Shown: positions 48,136-59,420 of the stretch, one piece after another
How positions within the stretch are numbered: the stretch's first letter is position 1
How the letters are laid out: each line of letters opens with the position of its first letter
Assembly: GCA_002682825.1 (NCBI GenBank)
Contig: NOKP01000008.1
Location: 248,001 to 312,000 of the forward strand
From: Neonectria sp. B-13
Lineage: Eukaryota > Ascomycota > Sordariomycetes > Hypocreales > Nectriaceae
Length of the DNA stretch: 64,000 bases
Direction of reading: 5' to 3'
Notes under the pieces: model-generated
The model's database searches: none
What the model was told of the DNA's origin: nothing
What the model saw: only the letters and a program-made list of their open reading frames with translations
Program-made: the position numbers and the translations under genes

Positions 48136-49800
48136 ATGAGATTCCTGAACCAGCTTAGCACACTTCTTGCTGCATGGCAACTTCCGCTCTCTCAAGCCAC
48201 CAGCAACACCGACAACGTAGTCAAGCTGAAGGGCTATGGCAAATTTTCCGGAAGAGTCCTCAATGCCACCTACAGCGGCCAGGAGCTTCCAGAACCTGTC
48301 GACGCCTGGCTGGGTATCGACTATTCAACTCAACCCATTGGAGATAATCGATTTAGTGCCGTAGATTGGCCAACCCCGTTCAAAGGCGTGAAAGCCGCCG
48401 AGGACTACGGGAAGTCATGCATTCAAGAGGCAATCTCAAGCATCCCCGTCGAAGCCCAAGATGAAGCATGTCTCAACTTTAATGTTTACCGAACACAAGG
48501 GGTCCCGTTAAACCGGAAGCTCCCCGTCCTTGTTTGGATTCACGGCGGAGCTTTCTATGCTGGAAGTTGGAAGAGCTTCGATGGTGCTGCCTTTGTCGCT
48601 TCTTCAAAGGAGCCGATCGTGGTCGTGACATTCCACTACCGCGTCAACTCGCTGGGATTTCTGCCGTCTTCTTTGTTCGAAGATGAAGGCCTACTTAATC
48701 TTGGTATCCGAGATCAGCACCACCTTCTGCAGTTTGTTCAGAAATACATCAAATCCTTCGGAGGTAATCCAAAGGCCGTCACAGTCGGAGGGCGCTCTGC
48801 TGGCGCTCACTCCGTGGGCATTCACTATTTCCACAACTACGGCAAAGACACCAACAAGCCATTGTTTGCAAGAGCTATCCACCAATCTGGCTCCGTCACA
48901 TCAAGAGCGTTTCCGAATGCCAGCTACCCATTATATAAGCAGCAGTTCAACGAGTACACGGCGTATCTTGGATGCGACGATGAAGCAAACAACGAATCCA
49001 CTCTCGCCTGCCTGCGAAGCGCCGATGTGGATGCAATTCGAAACATCAGCACTAAACTTTACAACGACTACGACCCGCCTTTGACCTGGCCATTTCAGCC
49101 TGTGCATGGAGGTGAGCTGTTCGAAAAGCCGGGCTCGCAATCGGGGTATGATGGCACATTCTTCCACGTCCCAACGATCTCGTCCACCACCACGGATGAA
49201 GGGAAATTCTATGTGCCTGGAGACCTCGAGACAAACGAAGAATTCTTGGATTATTTACACAACATCTCACCAGCTCTGACTGAGAAAGATATTGAGCTCG
49301 TAGATTCGCTATACTCTGATCCCGCCACTGATTCTACGTCGCCTTTCGCCAACTCGCCAAACAGTACGCAGTACAACCGCCTCGCAGCAGCCTGGAGCGA
49401 TTACGCATACATCTGTCCAGGCCAGGAGACGGCATATCGAACATCTACCGCCGGGGTACCGACATGGAAGCTTCGATTTAACACGAAGAATAACTCCCCC
49501 GCTTGGCAAGGCATCCCGCACACGTCTGATACGAAATATACTTGGAATGAGCCAACCGCTCAGTACCCTGAGATCAGTCACATCTACCACGCATATCTCT
49601 CCAGTTTCGTGGCTACGGGAGATCCCAACACCCACAGATATCCTGGTAGTCCAAAGTGGCCTCAATATGCGGGAGACGCAGATGAGCCACGACAGTTGGT
49701 TGTGCAGCCTGGCGGGACGAAGGTTGAGAAAGATGAGATTCGGAAAGAAACTTGCCTCTTCTGGAGAGATCCAGCTCGGGCAACTAAGCTAAACAAGTAA
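48136..49800 (+). CDS. Secreted type-B carboxylesterase
   Basis: A single exon of 554 residues when started at the ATG at 48136, which begins a good signal peptide (LSTLLAAWQLPLSQA). An upstream in-frame ATG at 48016 would bury the signal and is not favoured. The alpha/beta-hydrolase fold shows VWIHGGAFYAGS (oxyanion hole), the nucleophile elbow GGRSAGAHS, the acid in TTTDEGKFY, and the His in IPHTSD. Family members split carboxylic esters; secreted fungal ones act on lipids, feruloyl or other plant esters, or mycotoxin esters. Substrate unknown. Six or more Cys suggest disulphides. Confidence 0.88.
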   Translation: MRFLNQLSTLLAAWQLPLSQATSNTDNVVKLKGYGKFSGRVLNATYSGQELPEPVDAWLGIDYSTQPIGDNRFSAVDWPTPFKGVKAAEDYGKSCIQEAISSIPVEAQDEACLNFNVYRTQGVPLNRKLPVLVWIHGGAFYAGSWKSFDGAAFVASSKEPIVVVTFHYRVNSLGFLPSSLFEDEGLLNLGIRDQHHLLQFVQKYIKSFGGNPKAVTVGGRSAGAHSVGIHYFHNYGKDTNKPLFARAIHQSGSVTSRAFPNASYPLYKQQFNEYTAYLGCDDEANNESTLACLRSADVDAIRNISTKLYNDYDPPLTWPFQPVHGGELFEKPGSQSGYDGTFFHVPTISSTTTDEGKFYVPGDLETNEEFLDYLHNISPALTEKDIELVDSLYSDPATDSTSPFANSPNSTQYNRLAAAWSDYAYICPGQETAYRTSTAGVPTWKLRFNTKNNSPAWQGIPHTSDTKYTWNEPTAQYPEISHIYHAYLSSFVATGDPNTHRYPGSPKWPQYAGDADEPRQLVVQPGGTKVEKDEIRKETCLFWRDPARATKLNK

Positions 49801-50041
49801 ATACCCCAACTTACAGGTTGGGTCCTGTGTAGTCGAGGATATCAGGGCTAATCGAGTTCGCTGCGATGAAACAAGATCTATGGACTTGTCTCAGCCAGTG
49901 AGACTCGATAACGTACATATCACAGATACATCTCATCACAGAATACAAGTCGTATGAATACATCAATACCAAATCAGTATGTTTCTATAGTCTATGCAAC
50001 CCATGCGCCTATGCTATGCCTCTATTCTAATTATGCCAGTT

Positions 50042-51217
50042 TTAAATCCGCGCAGCGGGCATGCTGGTCGACGCAATGCACTCCTCGCTGAAAGGGTAGT
50101 CGTTATATCCAACATTGCTCTTCTTGACGTAGAAGGTGTCCCGGTTGTAGGGGGTGAAAGGAATGCCATACTTGGCCCGGAAGACCAGATCGGGGTTGGA
50201 GATGAAGTGGCGGCCAAATGCAATGCCGACATCCCACTTGCTGTATTTCCCGTCCAATGCCTCCGCGGCAGTGTCAGGCATGTAGCCACCGGCAACAAAT
50301 ACGGGGGATTGGTTGTCCCACTCCTCGAGAAAGAACTCGAGGTCCTGCTCCTTGTCTCCGAAGGGCTGAACGTTGTCCGAAGGCTGCTTGGGAACAATGC
50401 CAAGGTTCACGGGGTTACCGCGAGGCTCGACGAAAGAAAGGTAGGCGAGGTTGTATCCAGCCTTCTTGAGCTCGCGAATGATGTAGCCGGTCTGCTCCCA
50501 GGTGTCGGTAGAGTATGAGCCCTGGAACGTGGCAAATGGACTCAGGCGCAGAGCAGTGCGCTCGGCACCAACCTCTTCGACTACAGCCTTGATAATTTCC
50601 AGCAGGAAGCGAGCGCGGTTCTCAACTGAACCACCCCACTTGTCGGTGCGGTTGTTGACACTATCGCGAGTGAACTGGTCAACGAGGTAGCCGTGGGCGC
50701 CGTGGACCTCGACACCATCGCCGCCGGCAGCAACGACGTTCTTGGCAGCGTTTCGGAAATCGGCAATCTTCTGCCAGATCTCCTCCTCGGTCAGGGGCTC
50801 AGGGGGGACTGGGCGGCCCTCCATCTGCTTGTCGGAGCTGGAGGAGTACTTGAAACCACGGCTCCTGACATACTCGGGGTTGCCGGCTCGGCCGAGATCC
50901 CAGAGCTGCTGGAACATGAAGCTGCCCTTATCGTGGACGGCCTGGTAAATCTTCTTCCAGCCGGCAACCTCCTCCTCTGTGGAGACACCGGGCAGGTTGG
51001 GGTCCGCCTCGGCGGTCTGAGATACTCCAGTAGCCTCGCTGATGACGAGGGTGCCGGGAACTGAGGCGCGGTCGGCGTAGTACTTGACCATCAGGTCAAG
51101 GGGAGCATGGTTGTCGTCGTTGCGATACCGGGTGAGAGGGGCCATGGCGATGCGGTGAGAGAGCGTCACGTTGCCCACCTTGAGGGGCTGCCATAGTCTA
51201 GATTCGGAGGTCGACAT
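50042..51217 (-). CDS. Old yellow enzyme, FMN-dependent NADH:flavin oxidoreductase
   Basis: A single exon of 391 residues from the ATG at 51217; a longer frame to 51310 has a non-family leader. OYE signatures include VGNVTLSHRIAMAPLTRYR, the FMN-binding FQQLWDLGRAG, the substrate-anion pair HGAHGY, VDQFTRDSVNNRTDKWGG and AFGRHFISNPDL. The enzyme reduces activated C=C bonds of enals, enones or ene-reductase substrates with NAD(P)H. Fungal paralogues serve oxidative-stress responses and alkaloid or terpenoid pathways. It is convergent with the carboxylesterase. A TATATATA word at 51,328-51,337 lies about 110 bp before the start and could be its TATA element. Confidence 0.92.
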   Translation of the reverse strand: MSTSESRLWQPLKVGNVTLSHRIAMAPLTRYRNDDNHAPLDLMVKYYADRASVPGTLVISEATGVSQTAEADPNLPGVSTEEEVAGWKKIYQAVHDKGSFMFQQLWDLGRAGNPEYVRSRGFKYSSSSDKQMEGRPVPPEPLTEEEIWQKIADFRNAAKNVVAAGGDGVEVHGAHGYLVDQFTRDSVNNRTDKWGGSVENRARFLLEIIKAVVEEVGAERTALRLSPFATFQGSYSTDTWEQTGYIIRELKKAGYNLAYLSFVEPRGNPVNLGIVPKQPSDNVQPFGDKEQDLEFFLEEWDNQSPVFVAGGYMPDTAAEALDGKYSKWDVGIAFGRHFISNPDLVFRAKYGIPFTPYNRDTFYVKKSNVGYNDYPFSEECIASTSMPAARI

Positions 51218-52559
51218 CGTGATCAGTTGGTTGTTTGGTGTTTGATGTTTGATGCGTCGTGAATGATTGGTTGTGAGATGTTCTTCTAGTGCTATTCGGA
51301 ATATTTCCAAAGCGTGCCGTGAGCGATATATATACCACGTTCACAATGTGGGAACAAGTTATCGTGGCGGTATAGTCTAAATTCATTTATAAGCGGTCTG
51401 GCGCTTGGATGCAGACTCCACCGAGAATCTTGTGAAATCATGCCTTGTTTCTGCTGGCAGAGAAACTGTTGGTTGTACGTGGTCTCCACCGCCGCATCGA
51501 CCGTTGTGAAGACTTTTTCGGCCCATTACTACGCAATCGTGCCTCGGCAAAAGACTCGTCAGTGGGCAACGGAGTCGCGGAACGGAGTCACGGGCCCGCA
51601 GTTCTCTGTGGGTCAAAATACTGCTTCATAAACACGGCTCCGTTATGCTTAGAAATCCGGCCTGTTTCAAACAGCAGACGTGGTGAAGCAATTGGCCTAG
51701 GTCGGGCTAGCATCCTTCAACTGGCAAGACGACCGAGTAGCTTCAGGTTAGTTTAGTAAATGCCGAACCATTCCCGGCTGTTAGTCTTATCGCAGACTCC
51801 ACACCAAGCTTCGACCACGAGGCACGAGCAATAAAATACGTCATAGCAGCAGCTTCCAGAATATTCGCCTCACCTTGAGCTAGAAAATATTGCGAGGGCA
51901 CTAAGACAGTCAATTTCCACGTTGGAATGGTGCAGCCTCATTCTAGAAACAGCGCGCATCCCCATTAGCGTTCCGGACAAGACGCGGACCGGCAGCGGCC
52001 CACTGTAATAAAGCTTTCAGATCGAGCCGTAAGAATCGTATTGGCCTCGACAGGAGTGATAGGTCCATGTGCTATGAAGCCAGGAGAAATAGACGAGGCC
52101 GACAGGAACAGACATGAGGATTGAAATGTGAGAAGCCCAATAAGGGAATGTCTAAAAGAGGTCCAACTCCAGACAACAGCCTACCTCATGAGAACACCTT
52201 TAAAGTCTACCCCCTTCATTCTCAATAGAGTCTGCTTTGATAGTAAAAGGCGCACTTCAGTGCAAAGACCCCACACAAAATAATACAGTCTTACAAGGAC
52301 GAAGCCGGAAGGAGGGAAACAGCAATTGTGGAAGCCTTAGAGGTGGAAGCGGCTTTCTGCCAACGAACACAAGCTGATCAAGCCAGAAGGGACGAGTGAT
52401 ATCAAAAGATACTCGTGAAAGTGGAAAATTGCTGCTGTGATAGCGGTCTTAATGGTGACATACAAGATATCAAACTGACAGCCTAAGAACAAGTAATAGA
52501 ATTAATGAAGATAAGGAAGATGCCAGCTAACAAGTGGCTTCAACAGTCTTTTAAATGTA
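51218..52559. other. Intergenic, gene-poor
   Basis: Left half of the OYE promoter and a long spacer. Short frames at 51,383-51,756 overlap on both strands without recognisable content. Nothing else seen. Confidence 0.45.
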
Positions 52560-53179
52560 CACAGCTGTTTTGCAATCGTGCCTGCTAGTGTTAAACTCCG
52601 GTCGCCTGAAGTCGCCGACACATTACCCTTATATGTATTAATGTCTTCGTTTTATATAGTATTTTCTCTAAAGATCACTATCCTCCATCGCTGCCTGTAT
52701 ACTAGGCTACTATCCTCTATCCCTGCCTTTATGTTAGGCTTAATATGTTCTTCAGCCAGTTGGGAAGCCTTGCCTCGTATAATTAGTCTATCTTGTCGCT
52801 TTCTTGCACCTAAACGGTCAGAAACGCACGCGCCTCCTGTTAATCTACGACGTACTCCTCTCCGTCTCAGCTAGCCTCAATTGTGAGACTGCATACCATC
52901 TATCTTGCCGACTCTTTTGGTGACGTCCCATTTACCAATATCCAATGTTATGTGTATTTCCCCTCGTCTATATAGACTGCCAGGGATCTTAAGCGGTCGT
53001 TGGAACTTTACTTTGTCAGTAATCTTCCATCGATTGTGCCAGTGGTGTTGGTTGGTGCCCTGGCACATGGTAACTGCCAAACCCTCCCGTAGTTCGAGTC
53101 CACATGACCCGATCCAAACCCCATGCCTCCACCTTCGGAAACGCAGATGTGAATCTGGGGAACCGATGATGTAATCCAA
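52560..53179 (-). pseudogene. Decayed coding relic with internal stops
   Basis: Read on the minus strand from 53179, a single frame continues through about 200 codons with three internal stops (near 52878, 52872 and 52665) and no frame change. It keeps coding-like stretches such as GKWDVTKRVGKIDGMQSHN and RGVRRRLTGGACVSDRLGARKR. The TGA, TAG and TAA stops and the local AT richness fit point mutation such as RIP. I do not recognise the parent; a transposon protein is possible. Confidence 0.35.
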
Positions 53180-54489
53180 GGTATCGACTAGGCAGCTTCC
53201 TTAAAGAAGGTCTACAGCATACCGCGGCTCCAGGCGGTGCCCTTTGCCTGCCGAGCTAGCGGCAGGCAGTGGCAGGCGGAAGCGTGGCAGAAGACAGGGA
53301 TCGGAAGCCGGCTAGCAAAGCGCCCAACGAGCCAATGCAAACGCGAGCGGCGGCTGCAAAGCGGAAGTCCGGCAGACTTCTAGTCCATTACAGTACTTAG
53401 CATCTCCAAAAAGTCAGAGACAATCATCGATGAGGTATTTTTACGATTGGGTCGGGGCAACTAAGGCGCCACATTCCTTCATTCTTGTCACATTCCTCAA
53501 GATACAAGCTGTGTTGCCCAACAATGACAAGTTATGCGCTAGGTCTTCTACAGATTTAGAGGTGTTACGCAAGTACCCCAGCCAGTCAAGGCCTGTAGGC
53601 CATTATGAGCTTAGTAGGCCTTAGTGAACATATAAATATATGAAATACTTAATGTGTTCAACCCAGAGCTAATGGTTTATTTGCTTTTCCTTAGGACTGA
53701 GCTTTGAATGCTCCTCCGTACACCAGGATAGACATCCAACGGACGCAAAGAAGCGGCTCACATGGGCCGGGCCCCAACACAAAACAGACATGGACAAGAT
53801 ACTGAATTGTGAATGGTCAAATCGAGGTCACAGCGTATGACTATTGACAGAAACGGATCGACCGAGGAACGTCCAGAAATTTGTGAGAACAGTTGGTCCC
53901 GTGTGGCTTTGCTACTCCAAAAGCTGCATGTGGTCAGCCTGCCCATACCGCAAGTAAGCCGCCACGCGTACAAAGGCCAAAAGATCCCGGCCTGAAGAAC
54001 TGACGGTGGAGAGGCAACAAGGGCTCAGCCAGGCCATCTTCCCGTGTCTGCCGTTGGGATCTGCAAATGATAGTCTATGAGATCTAAGTGAAGGAAGCTT
54101 TGGTCCGATCCTTCAATCCTAAAGACAGCGCTGGACCAGCATCTTTTCGCGACATGTTGCGCCCTTTATTTTGATTACTTGGAGAATTAGAATTCACATC
54201 GCTGTTCAGCGCCCGCCATTGTTTTCCTTGTGTTGACCTTGTGTCCAGCCCACTCTTTGGTCTATCGGCAACATCACTGTATTTCCCCTGACAGTCAACT
54301 GAAGCATTGGGCTAGTCTAAGCTCGAGACAGCTTTAGCATCGAGCTAGGATTGAGATAGCTTCATCCTTCACGAACTCGACTCGCTACAGACTATCGGTT
54401 GACTATTTTTACCCACAAAATACAAAAACGAAGACCAATTACCCGGGATCTAAAATACCACCTCCACAGCTCGGCATTTGATCGACGCC
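53180..54489. other. Intergenic, gene-poor, promoter of regulator
   Basis: No supported gene. A perfect 7-bp inverted repeat (CCTGCCG/CGGCAGG, 6-bp loop) lies at 53,247-53,266 in a GC-rich patch. The right end contains the promoter of the C6 regulator. Confidence 0.4.
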
Positions 54490-55734
54490 ATGCCACTAGC
54501 TGCAACTCGGTTAACACGCCAAGCCTGCGACAGGTGCCGCAAGCAGAAACTGAGATGTATCAGAGCCGACAACGCGGGTGCGTGCGACAGATGCCTGAGG
54601 AAGGGTACGCAGTGTGTATACAGCTCCAGTATTCCCAAGAGCGGCCGCAACAGTACGCAAACCATTGCAGGCGCCGGTCAACACGGAGGGAGTACGAGCA
54701 TAGACGGAGATTCGCAGGCTGGCACAAGCGACGACTTCACACATGAGACATCATCCGGCATGGACTGGGACGGGTTCCAGTTTGTCCTAGGAGGCGAAGG
54801 TGGTTCCATGACGACCGATACGGCGTTCGACTGGCTCTCCGGCGTAAACGCTGCGCTGTGCGACGACGTCTTCCCAGGCTCTCGGGACGGAGGTCCCAAG
54901 CATGTAATTGACGCCGCCGATGCCTCGACGACTTGCAGCGACGGCAAAGACGACCCGGAACTTCTCATCGCCCAGCTTGCCCAGCTCAGCACGCAGATTT
55001 CTTCGCTGCGTCGTTCAGTCTGCGTCTTGGCACAGCCAGACGGCCACAGTCAATCTCCCCAGGTGCCCCTTGTCGACGCCGTCGCCCAATCGGTTGCGAC
55101 GTGGCTAGCTCACGGCCCTGCTGACGCCTGCTGGCTGGCGACCTCCTCCGCCTGTTGGGCTCAAGCACCCAAGATCAACACCTTGGGTGACGTGCTGTAC
55201 AACATATTTTCTACCTCTCACCACTTGCTCCAGCTCCTCCGGCATGTGTCGGTTAACTCGGCATCAAACACAGTCGCCGTTTCCAGGCTCGAGTTGACGC
55301 CCGATTCTAGAGGATTCGCAATTCCGCCGTTGAATATAGACGACAGCACACCTATACGCCCCGGGCCAGGCCAGACATCGTCAAGCCCAATCGCCAGTAG
55401 CAACAATGTGATACGCCATCTACTCATCGCCAATCACACCATGCTTCTAGGTGTCTACTTAGAGATGCTCGGCCTGCTGCAGCGCTGCGCGGGCCGGACC
55501 GTCCCAGAAGAAACTATGTCGCTGCCTGACGTGAGACTGGTTTCTGTGGTACAGCTCTGCTCCTATCTCATCAATCGTCAGCATCAGGCTGTGAGCTCGT
55601 ACTTGTCATCATCCATCAGATGTCAGCTGGAGCCCGAGACTGTTCCTGATGTCATGGCCACCAAAGTCATGAAAGACATGAAGACCGAGGCGGGACAGCG
55701 AATATTGTGCCTGCAGCAGATATTGAACATTTGA
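54490..55734 (+). CDS. Zn(II)2Cys6 transcription factor, AflR-like pathway regulator
   Basis: A single exon of 414 residues from the ATG at 54490. The N-terminal zinc cluster CDRCRKQKLRC-x8-CDRCLRKGTQC (C-x2-C-x6-C-x8-C-x2-C-x6-C) binds DNA in the nucleus. A Ser/Thr-rich linker follows, then a C-terminal region (TMLLGVYLEMLGLLQRC, VVQLCSYLINRQHQAV) that resembles the aflatoxin-regulator type C-terminus. It lies at the left end of a polyketide cluster, so it most likely switches on the oxygenase, enoyl reductase and PKS genes to the right. The binding site is unknown; AflR proteins recognise TCG-containing palindromes. Confidence 0.88.
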   Translation: MPLAATRLTRQACDRCRKQKLRCIRADNAGACDRCLRKGTQCVYSSSIPKSGRNSTQTIAGAGQHGGSTSIDGDSQAGTSDDFTHETSSGMDWDGFQFVLGGEGGSMTTDTAFDWLSGVNAALCDDVFPGSRDGGPKHVIDAADASTTCSDGKDDPELLIAQLAQLSTQISSLRRSVCVLAQPDGHSQSPQVPLVDAVAQSVATWLAHGPADACWLATSSACWAQAPKINTLGDVLYNIFSTSHHLLQLLRHVSVNSASNTVAVSRLELTPDSRGFAIPPLNIDDSTPIRPGPGQTSSSPIASSNNVIRHLLIANHTMLLGVYLEMLGLLQRCAGRTVPEETMSLPDVRLVSVVQLCSYLINRQHQAVSSYLSSSIRCQLEPETVPDVMATKVMKDMKTEAGQRILCLQQILNI

Positions 55735-56051
55735 TTTATACTAGTCCCAGGCAGGTGGACGCGTTTAGAGGGCAACCATGTTGAGAACTGTTTATCCCAT
55801 CCTTTGCGCACACGCATATAGAAACATGGCAGTTCTTCCACACAACTTTGACCCAAACAATGCATTCTCGTTATCGTGGTGAGAACCTCGGATGATGGAA
55901 CCGATCTCTCTTATGCTATGGACAAGGAATGTGAGGAGAAACTCGACGTGGCTGAGGAAGAGAAGCTAAATAGGGAGAGTGACCCAGCCTGGATCGATTT
56001 ATACGACAAAGTCAAGAGCCGTGGAGTCTTCATTCAACCCCCATCCCTCAT
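55735..56051. other. Intergenic, convergent 3' ends
   Basis: About 320 bp between the C6 regulator and the oxygenase. A plus-strand frame across 55,876-56,469 is mostly antisense to the oxygenase and is not called. Confidence 0.5.
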
Positions 56052-57063
56052 TCAAGCCGCTGAGAATGTTTCGACGGCGGCCTTGGGGATGGACATCTGG
56101 TCTTTGAACCGCTTCATCCAAAGCTGGCCCACGGTAGACTTGTCCGGGTCGTCTAGGTTAAGCGGATTCGTAGCCATGACATCGCCGTGCCAAAACATGG
56201 CGCAGGACATCCTTTCCGTGTCCACCTTGTTGATGACCCGGTGCTTCACGCTCTTGTACAGGCCTCCCGACCACTTCTGTATCATGTCGCCGCAATTAAT
56301 CACAAACACATCCTCGAGCGCAGGAACCATCAGCCACTCCTGCCGGTCCTCCAGCCAGACCTCGAGCCCTTCTTTACCCGGCTGCTGGAGCAGCACCGTG
56401 ACGCCGCCAAAGTCGCGGTGTGCCCCGGTACCATACTGCCCGGGCAGCGTGTCGGACGGTCGAGGGTAGCGAATTAGCTTCAAGGGAACCATGGGCTTCT
56501 TGGAGAAGGCCTCCAGGTCCTTTACGGAGTGGCCGAGGCCTTCCAGCAGGATCTCCCAGAGGGTCTTGCCTAGCTGGTTCGCCGCCTGGTAGTAGTCCCA
56601 GACGGGGCCCCGAAACTTGGCTTCCGGAATCTCGGGCCAATTGTTGGGGCCGTAAAAGCCCATGTGCTCTATAACCGGGGTTTCCTGGCCTATGTAGAAG
56701 GCCTTGTCTTTGGTTAGCCGTGCGTGCAACAGAGGGAGATGGGGGACCCACCTCTTTCGCATCGGCCATGGCATCACCATCCCGCAGCGACATGCCAGAG
56801 GCCTCGTATCCTCGACGGCAGGGGTTCTCCAAGAAGGAATACTTGAGCTTTTCCTCCTTGGGCAAGCTGAAAAAGTTGTCGAGGCTCTGAAATAGCCCCC
56901 GCTGCTTCTCCACGGCCACACCGTGGCCCTTTAGCTGGAAAAAGCCAAACTCACTGCATGCTTTCCGCACTTGTGCAATGACTTTGTCTCGGTCCCCAGG
57001 AGACTTGGGCGCAAGGTACCCACCCAGGTCGATGATGGGGAGTTGAAGGTCGTTTGCCGCCAT
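56052..57063 (-). CDS. 2-oxoglutarate/Fe(II) oxygenase, isopenicillin-N-synthase-like
   Basis: Exons 57063-56752 and 56702-56052 join in phase across a 49-nt intron and give 320 residues; the junction restores KEAFYIGQE, a conserved family segment. The N-terminal DIOX_N-type domain begins LPIIDLGGYL. The 2OG-Fe(II) domain has the iron ligands HRD in GTGAHRDFGGVT and His in YKSVKHRVIN, followed by the Arg region that binds 2-oxoglutarate. It is a soluble cytosolic enzyme that hydroxylates, desaturates or cyclises small molecules using oxygen. Position in the cluster suggests tailoring of the polyketide. An alternative, unlinked housekeeping dioxygenase cannot be excluded. Confidence 0.88.
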
Positions 57064-58281
57064 GGGGAGGAATTTGTGGGTAAGAACAACGCGAGTGTAA
57101 CGGGCACGGGACAGTGGTTTAGTGGTTTCGAATATGAGTTACCGGTGTAAGAGTTGTGACAGTGAAGGGGAAAGATAATGCACGATTTATCTTACGGATG
57201 ATGGCCCGCATCTCTCATTGAAGTCACACAAGCTTTGACATATGGAAGTCATCGTGTTTTCGGAGGCTCTTGAAGATTCGGCGGTTTGGTCGGGCGACTT
57301 GAACCGCCGTAGGTCCATCACCGATTCCGGGTAAGGAGGTCGGAGATCTTGTCGGGGATGTTTATGGAACGATGAGTGCCGATGAGAGATCGGCATCGCT
57401 GAGCTAGTGGGAGATCGGAATGGCTGTGCCGATGAGAGATCGACATCGCCGAGCTGATGAGATATCGGCATTCCTGTGCCGTTTTCTGCAGGAGCATGGG
57501 GGGCCATGCTTCGGCATGTGTAGCTGCGCCACCAAACCCTGCGTTCGGATTTCGGATGATCGATGCCGGCTAACATGGTCTCAGCAAAAGTAATACTGCT
57601 ACACCAGGTTTGGAATCCTTGCAGTCATCGTTTTACTACCACAGGGATGACACTTTGTAAGTGAGTGTCACGACTCATCTTGGCCGGATATGGCGGCTTG
57701 GGCGCTTTTCCATCGTAAAAGAACTGGTCAGACTTTACGTAATATATTTTCACAGTTAATTGCTAACTTACGGTTATCAAATAAAGTATAACATAATAAA
57801 GGACAAAAGGAAAGACTAATCAATAATTCAGTCAAATCAAATGTATAAGTAGATTACGATTAGTTAATTACTCAACAAAGTAAACGTGTGAACTTCTTTT
57901 TTTAACTAGTTATAAAAGCCCTTATTAACTAATTAGCCCCAATGTAACATAATAAAGATATATATAAAAAAGCCAGGGAATAAGCTTACCCTTATTATCC
58001 CGTGCCATAAAGCCCACAATGATCTACATCTTAGTTTGTGTAGAGTATCTCGTGGGTCTTCAGGGTGAAAGATGTGAGGTCTGTTTATTAAAGAAAGCAA
58101 TCTGATTAGCACCTTTCAGTCCTTTGATACTTCATCATTTGGCATCCAGCCTAGTATCTTTCGAGACGCTTGTTAGGGAATAATTACTCAAAAGTAGAAT
58201 ATCAGGGCAAGTACCAAATTGAAATTGAAATCCTTGTGGGCTGTATGTTGTCTAGCCCTCGATTGCGATCGATCCCACTAT
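57064..58281. other. Intergenic with tandem repeat and AT-rich patch
   Basis: Contains the oxygenase promoter, two copies of a 50-bp repeat at 57,376-57,475, and an AT-rich stretch from about 57,720 to 58,010 that looks like an old mutated element. A 129-codon minus frame at 57,187-57,576 spans the repeat and is not supported. Confidence 0.4.
57376..57481. repeat. 50-bp direct repeat, 2.1 copies
   Basis: The first unit occupies 57376-57425 and the second 57426-57475, both beginning GTGCCGATGAGAGATCG. They differ at a limited number of positions. A third partial copy (GTGCCG) follows. It lies about 310 bp upstream of the oxygenase start. Confidence 0.75.
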
Positions 58282-59420
58282 CTACATAACTGGATAGACC
58301 AACTTGTACCCCGATGGCGGCTCTGTCCGCACTGAGCGTACTCCACGCACAACGCCCTCCCAGGCCCCGGGCATCACCTTTGCAGGGTGCGTGTCAACCA
58401 AGCCGCGGTCCAGCAAGCTCTGCAGGGCCGCAAAGGCGCGAGCTCCAAAGACGCGGTCCTCCGGGCGTGCCTTGCGCCCAAACTCGCCGTGCATGTCGAC
58501 TTCATCGCCGATCAGTGACGGAGCCATGAACCAGGACGGCTCGACGGTCGCACGCGTCTGAGCCACGGCCTTGCTGAAAGGCTCGAGGGCCACGTAGCGA
58601 CCGCCCGCGCGTCCGAGGGCGGCGTAGCACAGCTGAGTAGTGTCCGCTTGAGCCACGCAGTCGAGAGCGAAGGCGAGCTCGTCGTCGGTATACGCGCGGA
58701 TGTCGTCCGCACAGGAGGCGCTGTGGTAGTCAAACACTTTTTCAGCGCCGAAGCGCAGGACAAGGTCGAAATTGGAGGGCGAGCACGTCGCAATCGGGCG
58801 CATGCCCGCCCTGAACTTGTCGTCAGCCAAGCGAGTCTGCACACGCGGGGGATGTCTTACAGTTTCAGCAGCTGAATCGCCCGCGTACCTGTGGCGGTGC
58901 TGCCTCCTGTTACGAGGACAAACTCGGGTTCGTTGTTCGCCCTCGCCTCAGGGGCCAGATGATCCAGCGACGCCGGTATGCCTAGCTCGCCGAAGACGGC
59001 GTACAGGGCCGTTGCTGCGCCCAACGGCATCGTGGCCGCGTCATCGAAGCTCATGTCGTCCGGAATCTTCAGCAGGAAATCGGCCATTGCGTTGACGTAC
59101 TGGGCAAAAGCCCCCACATCGGGCCGCAGCTTGTTCATGCCAAGCACCGTGCCGGCAACCCGGTCGCCAATGGCAAACCGGCCCGCCGCCAGTGCGTCAG
59201 CGCCGAGGGCCACCACGGTCCCGGCGAAGTCTCCCCCCACGACGGCACCCGGCACAAAGCTGTACTCGAGCGTCTTGGCGTCGTGTGGGTTGATGGCCAC
59301 GGCGGCTGTCTTGACGAGCACCATATCGACATCCAGCTCAGGCACTAGGGCGTCAGACCGGATCATGAGCTTGCCGCGGGCTTCCGCCGCCACGACGGTG
59401 TGGTGTTGGGGCAGAGACAT
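58282..59420 (-). CDS. Stand-alone (trans) enoyl reductase, zinc-type MDR superfamily
   Basis: Exons 59420-58861 and 58810-58282 join in phase across a 50-nt intron and give 362 residues. The GroES-like N-terminal part has INPHDAKT, GGDFAGTVVALG and GDRVAG. The cofactor-binding part has VTGGSTATGTRAIQLLKL and then GMRPIATCSPSNFD across the splice. The Cys ligands of catalytic zinc alcohol dehydrogenases are absent, as in the LovC-type trans enoyl reductases. Such enzymes work with highly reducing PKSs whose own ER domain is missing or dead, reducing the enoyl intermediate with NADPH. The divergent HR-PKS 1.1 kb away fits exactly. Whether that PKS lacks an active ER cannot be seen here. Confidence 0.88.

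Noticed and set aside
49994..50518. Plus-strand frame of 174 codons
   Set aside because: Antisense shadow of the old yellow enzyme gene.
53247..53266. Short GC-rich palindrome
   Set aside because: Seven-bp arms are too short to claim function and it lies far from any gene start.
57187..57576. 129-codon minus-strand frame upstream of the oxygenase
   Set aside because: Runs through the 50-bp tandem repeat, with a repetitive low-information product and no family resemblance.
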